Part shown: positions 61,900 through 64,000 of the stretch, piece by piece
Layout of the letters: every line of letters starts with the position of its first letter
How positions within the stretch are numbered: the first letter of the stretch is position 1
Assembly: GCA_003415625.1 (NCBI GenBank)
Contig: PYIU01000004.1
Location: forward strand, 4,868,897-4,932,896
DNA from: Aquanectria penicillioides
Taxonomy: Eukaryota > Ascomycota > Sordariomycetes > Hypocreales > Nectriaceae
Direction of reading: 5' to 3'
Length of the DNA: 64,000 bases
Translations under genes and position numbers: made by a program
The notes under the pieces: model-generated
Told to the model about the DNA's origin: nothing
Databases searched by the model: none
What the model saw: the letters and a program-made list of their open reading frames with translations, nothing else

Positions 61900-62840
61900 T
61901 AAAATCTTAAGACTCCTTTATATAATTTAATGCTAATATTAGTGCTTACTTTAATTGCATTTTTAGCAATACTATAAGTAGCATTAAAGGAGTATATATT
62001 TAATGCTATATTAAAAAGGAAAAAAGCAATATTATTTATAGTAAATATAGTTATATAAATGCTTTAGTTCCTTTAGCCTAATAACTTTCCTTAAGGGGAC
62101 TAAAATAATAGATTAATCTTATAAATCTTTAAAATAATTAAAAAGATTAATAAGTTTTACTATTAATATTAGCTTATATATACTTCTATATATATTATAA
62201 ATGCTAATTTATATATTACTTTACCTTACCTTAAAGTATAAAGGTATAAGTAATTAAGTACTTTAAGAATTAAATTAAATATAGGTAAATAAAGTCTAAA
62301 ATAGCCTATAAAATAGTAAGTTATAGCTATTATTAGGTAAAGAGCTAAATGCATTATAGAAAGAATTACTTTACCTTTATAAGGATCTAAAGGGATTTAT
62401 TGTATAAATATTTAATAGTAATAATTAAAACTAAATATAGTAATGCTTGTTTATTATTAAAGAGATTTAATAAAATATAAATAGTAATATAAAAAGGGTT
62501 TAAGGATTATATTTAATAATAAATTAAATAAATTAAGATTTTAATTAATAGCAATTAAATTATATTAAAAGCTATTTAAGAAGTTCCTTTATAGGTATAA
62601 TCTTTTAATACCTATATAAAATAGAATTATTAAAATACAGTAAGAAAAGTGCATATAGATCTATAGTAATTCTATTATAATTTTAGTAAAAAAGAGGTAA
62701 TTAAGGTATATTAATTAAAGTTCTACTATAAGCTCTTTATACTTAATTATTTAAAAATAATAAAAATAAACTTTTAATTATTAAAAAAAATAATAGAAAT
62801 AGATTTATACTCTTTATTAATAGTATATAAAGAGCTAAGT
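61900..62840 (+). pseudogene. RIPped reading frame of unknown origin
   Basis: One plus-strand frame reads almost continuously as protein-like text if TAA/TAG are taken as former CAA/CAG/CGA codons (for example LQFLQPNNFPQGDQNNR near 62.06 kb and IAIKLYQKLFKKFLYRY near 62.55 kb). I do not recognise the family. Subtelomeric helicases are common in this position in fungi, but no helicase motif could be read. Confidence 0.3.
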
Positions 62841-63060
62841 ATTATATATAGGAATTAATTAATTAAGCTAAAATTTTTAATAAAGGTAATTAAGCTATAC
62901 TAAAAGCTATAAAAGAAGTTTCCTTATAGGTATAAATCCTTATTATTTATATAAAATATAAAGGTTAAAATGCAGTAAAAATGCATTAAAACTATAGCAT
63001 TTTTCTTGCAATTAATAGATTAAAAAAGAATAGCAGCCTAATAATACCCTAAAGCTATAA

Positions 63061-63082
63061 AAAGCATTTAATTAAATGCTTT
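63061..63082. repeat. Dispersed palindrome, 22-bp perfect copy next to the cap
   Basis: Perfect palindrome with the GCATTTAATTAAATGC core extended by AAA/TTT. It is the copy nearest the telomere; the others found lie in the left block. Confidence 0.6.
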
Positions 63083-63176
63083 TATATATAGTTAAGTAAT
63101 TTATAGATACCTAACTATATTAATAGATATATACTTTATTAATATATTTTATATTTAGCTTAATAATAAAATGGAT

Positions 63177-63250
63177 AGATTTGCGATTTGCGGTGCTAAG
63201 ATTTATAGTAGATCTATAGAAGATTTGCGATTTATAGTGCTAAGATTTAA
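63177..63250 (+). repeat. Duplicated GATTTGCG...GTGCTAAGATTT unit
   Basis: Two near-copies of a unit reading GATTTGCGATTT[G/A]..GTGCTAAGATTTA. It marks the change from the RIP block into the GA-rich cap. Confidence 0.6.
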
Positions 63251-63306
63251 AAGAAAGTAAAAGAGAGAGAGAGAAGGAAAGAGAGAGAAGGAAAGAGAGA
63301 GAAAGA

Positions 63307-63361
63307 GATAGACTACTATAGTAATATTCTCATGCTTGCGATCAATAGATTATTGCTAGAG

Positions 63362-63454
<93 letters not shown>

Positions 63455-63680
63455 GAGAAAGAGAGAGATAGACTACTATAGTAATATTCTTATGCTTGCG
63501 ATCAATAGATTATTGCTAAAAGGAAGAGAGAGAGAGAGAGAGAGATAGACTACTATAGTAATATTCTTATGCTTGCGATTAATAGATTATTGCTAAAGAG
63601 AAAAGAGAGAGAGAGAGAGAGAAAGAGATAGACTACTATAGTAATATTTTTATACTTGCGATCAATAGATTATTGCTAAA
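63307..63680 (+). repeat. Four 54-bp units separated by GA tracts
   Basis: Units at 63307-63360, 63467-63520, 63544-63597 and 63627-63680, all 54 bp, starting GATAGACTACTATAG and ending ATAGATTATTGCTA[A/G]A. They differ at a few positions, mainly C/T and A/G. The spacers are (GA)n tracts of unequal length. Confidence 0.88.
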
Positions 63681-63760
63681 AAGAAAAGAGAGAGAGAGAA
63701 AGAGAGAGAAAGAGAGAGAAAAAAAGAGAAAGAGAGAGAAAGAAAGTAAAAAGAAGAAAG

Positions 63761-63886
63761 TAAGGGCAAAAAGATAAGGGCAAAAAGGTAAGGGCCAAAA
63801 GGTAAGGGCCAAAAGGTAAGGGCCAAAAGGTAAGGGCCAAAAGGTAAGGGCCAAAAGGCAAGGGCCAAAAGGCAAGGGCAAGAGGG
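63761..63886 (+). repeat. Nine 14-bp telomere-adjacent units TAAGGGCCAAAAGG
   Basis: Exactly 126 bp = 9 x 14. The first two units have AAAAA for CCAAAA, five are perfect, and the last two start CAAGGG. Each unit carries TAAGGG, one base from the telomere repeat. The open frames on the minus strand (PFGPYLLALTFW repeats) are artefacts of the array. Confidence 0.88.
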
Positions 63887-64000
63887 TTAGGGTTAGGGTT
63901 AGGGTTAGGGTTAGGGTTAGGGTTAGGGTTAGGGTTAGGGTTAGGGTTAGGGTTAGGGTTAGGGTTAGGGTTAGGGTTAGGGTTAGGGTTAGGGTTAGGG
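63887..64000 (+). repeat. Telomere, (TTAGGG)19
   Basis: 114 bp of perfect TTAGGG to the end of the window, G-rich strand running 5' to 3' outward. This is the physical chromosome end and shows that the sequence is assembled to the telomere. Confidence 0.98.

Larger units (their letters stand above)
50741..63170. repeat. RIP-degenerated A+T-rich repeat block, right
   Basis: Same character as the left block: very low G+C, no CpG, TAA/TAG everywhere. It contains one 193-bp LTR, microsatellites, a minisatellite and relic reading frames that I cannot assign. No intact gene. Purine-rich AGCTAA tandem runs occur at about 57.47-57.50 and 59.64-59.69 kb, and a GA tract at about 57.85-57.90 kb. Confidence 0.88.

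Noticed and set aside
63307..63680. CRISPR-like look of four equal repeats with spacers
   Set aside because: Spacers are only GA microsatellite of unequal length, and the organism is a fungus; this is a subtelomeric satellite.
63636..63881. Three overlapping minus-strand frames with hydrophobic PFGPYLLALTFW repeats
   Set aside because: Direct translation of the 14-bp array and GA tract in three frames; a 14-bp unit cycles through all frames without stops.
1..64000. Starship-type giant element or tyrosine-recombinase captain
   Set aside because: No captain-like (DUF3435) sequence found and no boundary repeats beyond those of the small elements listed.
1..64000. tRNA or rRNA genes
   Set aside because: No cloverleaf with A/B boxes or rRNA segment was recognised in any of the islands.

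Overview
The window is the end of a chromosome of a filamentous ascomycete (Pezizomycotina). The right edge is a TTAGGG telomere array running to the last base. Genes have short 47-66 bp spliceosomal introns. Three long tracts are extremely A+T-rich and CpG-poor, and their transposon relics carry the CpA-to-TpA changes on both strands that mark repeat-induced point mutation (RIP). I cannot name the species.

Layout: (1) 1 to about 20.7 kb is a RIP-destroyed block with at least two Ty3/gypsy retrotransposon relics, one on each strand, and a 193-bp LTR. (2) About 20.7-39.3 kb is a gene island of normal composition. Intact genes are a Gfo/Idh/MocA oxidoreductase, a DAO-type FAD oxidoreductase, a secreted GH18 chitinase with four introns, and a diaminopropionate ammonia-lyase. 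Between them lie broken genes: an aldehyde dehydrogenase, a fungal transcription factor, a branched-chain aminotransferase, an amino-acid permease, an SGNH hydrolase and a RidA-family deaminase. A 155-bp MITE sits at the left edge. (3) 39.29-45.96 kb is a TA-flanked element with 80-bp terminal inverted repeats, into which a 5.78-kb Ty1/copia element (39497-45277, 210-bp LTRs, GATTT target duplication) inserted before being RIPped. (4) 45.97-50.7 kb is a second small island with a Zn2Cys6 transcription factor and a small SAM methyltransferase of the type found in meroterpenoid clusters. (5) About 50.75-63.17 kb is a second RIP block containing another copy of the 193-bp LTR, a minisatellite and a large inverted repeat. 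(6) 63.2-64.0 kb is the chromosome cap: GA tracts with four copies of a 54-bp unit, nine 14-bp telomere-like units, and 19 TTAGGG repeats.

Functionally, island 1 looks like a decaying subtelomeric set for use of amino acids and amines. Diaminopropionate ammonia-lyase makes 2-aminoacrylate, RidA removes such enamines and imines, DAO-type enzymes produce imines, and an amino-acid permease and a BCAT belong to the same metabolism. Several members are already pseudogenes, and at least one carries RIP-type Gln-to-stop changes. Most intergenic stretches hold nothing I can recognise.
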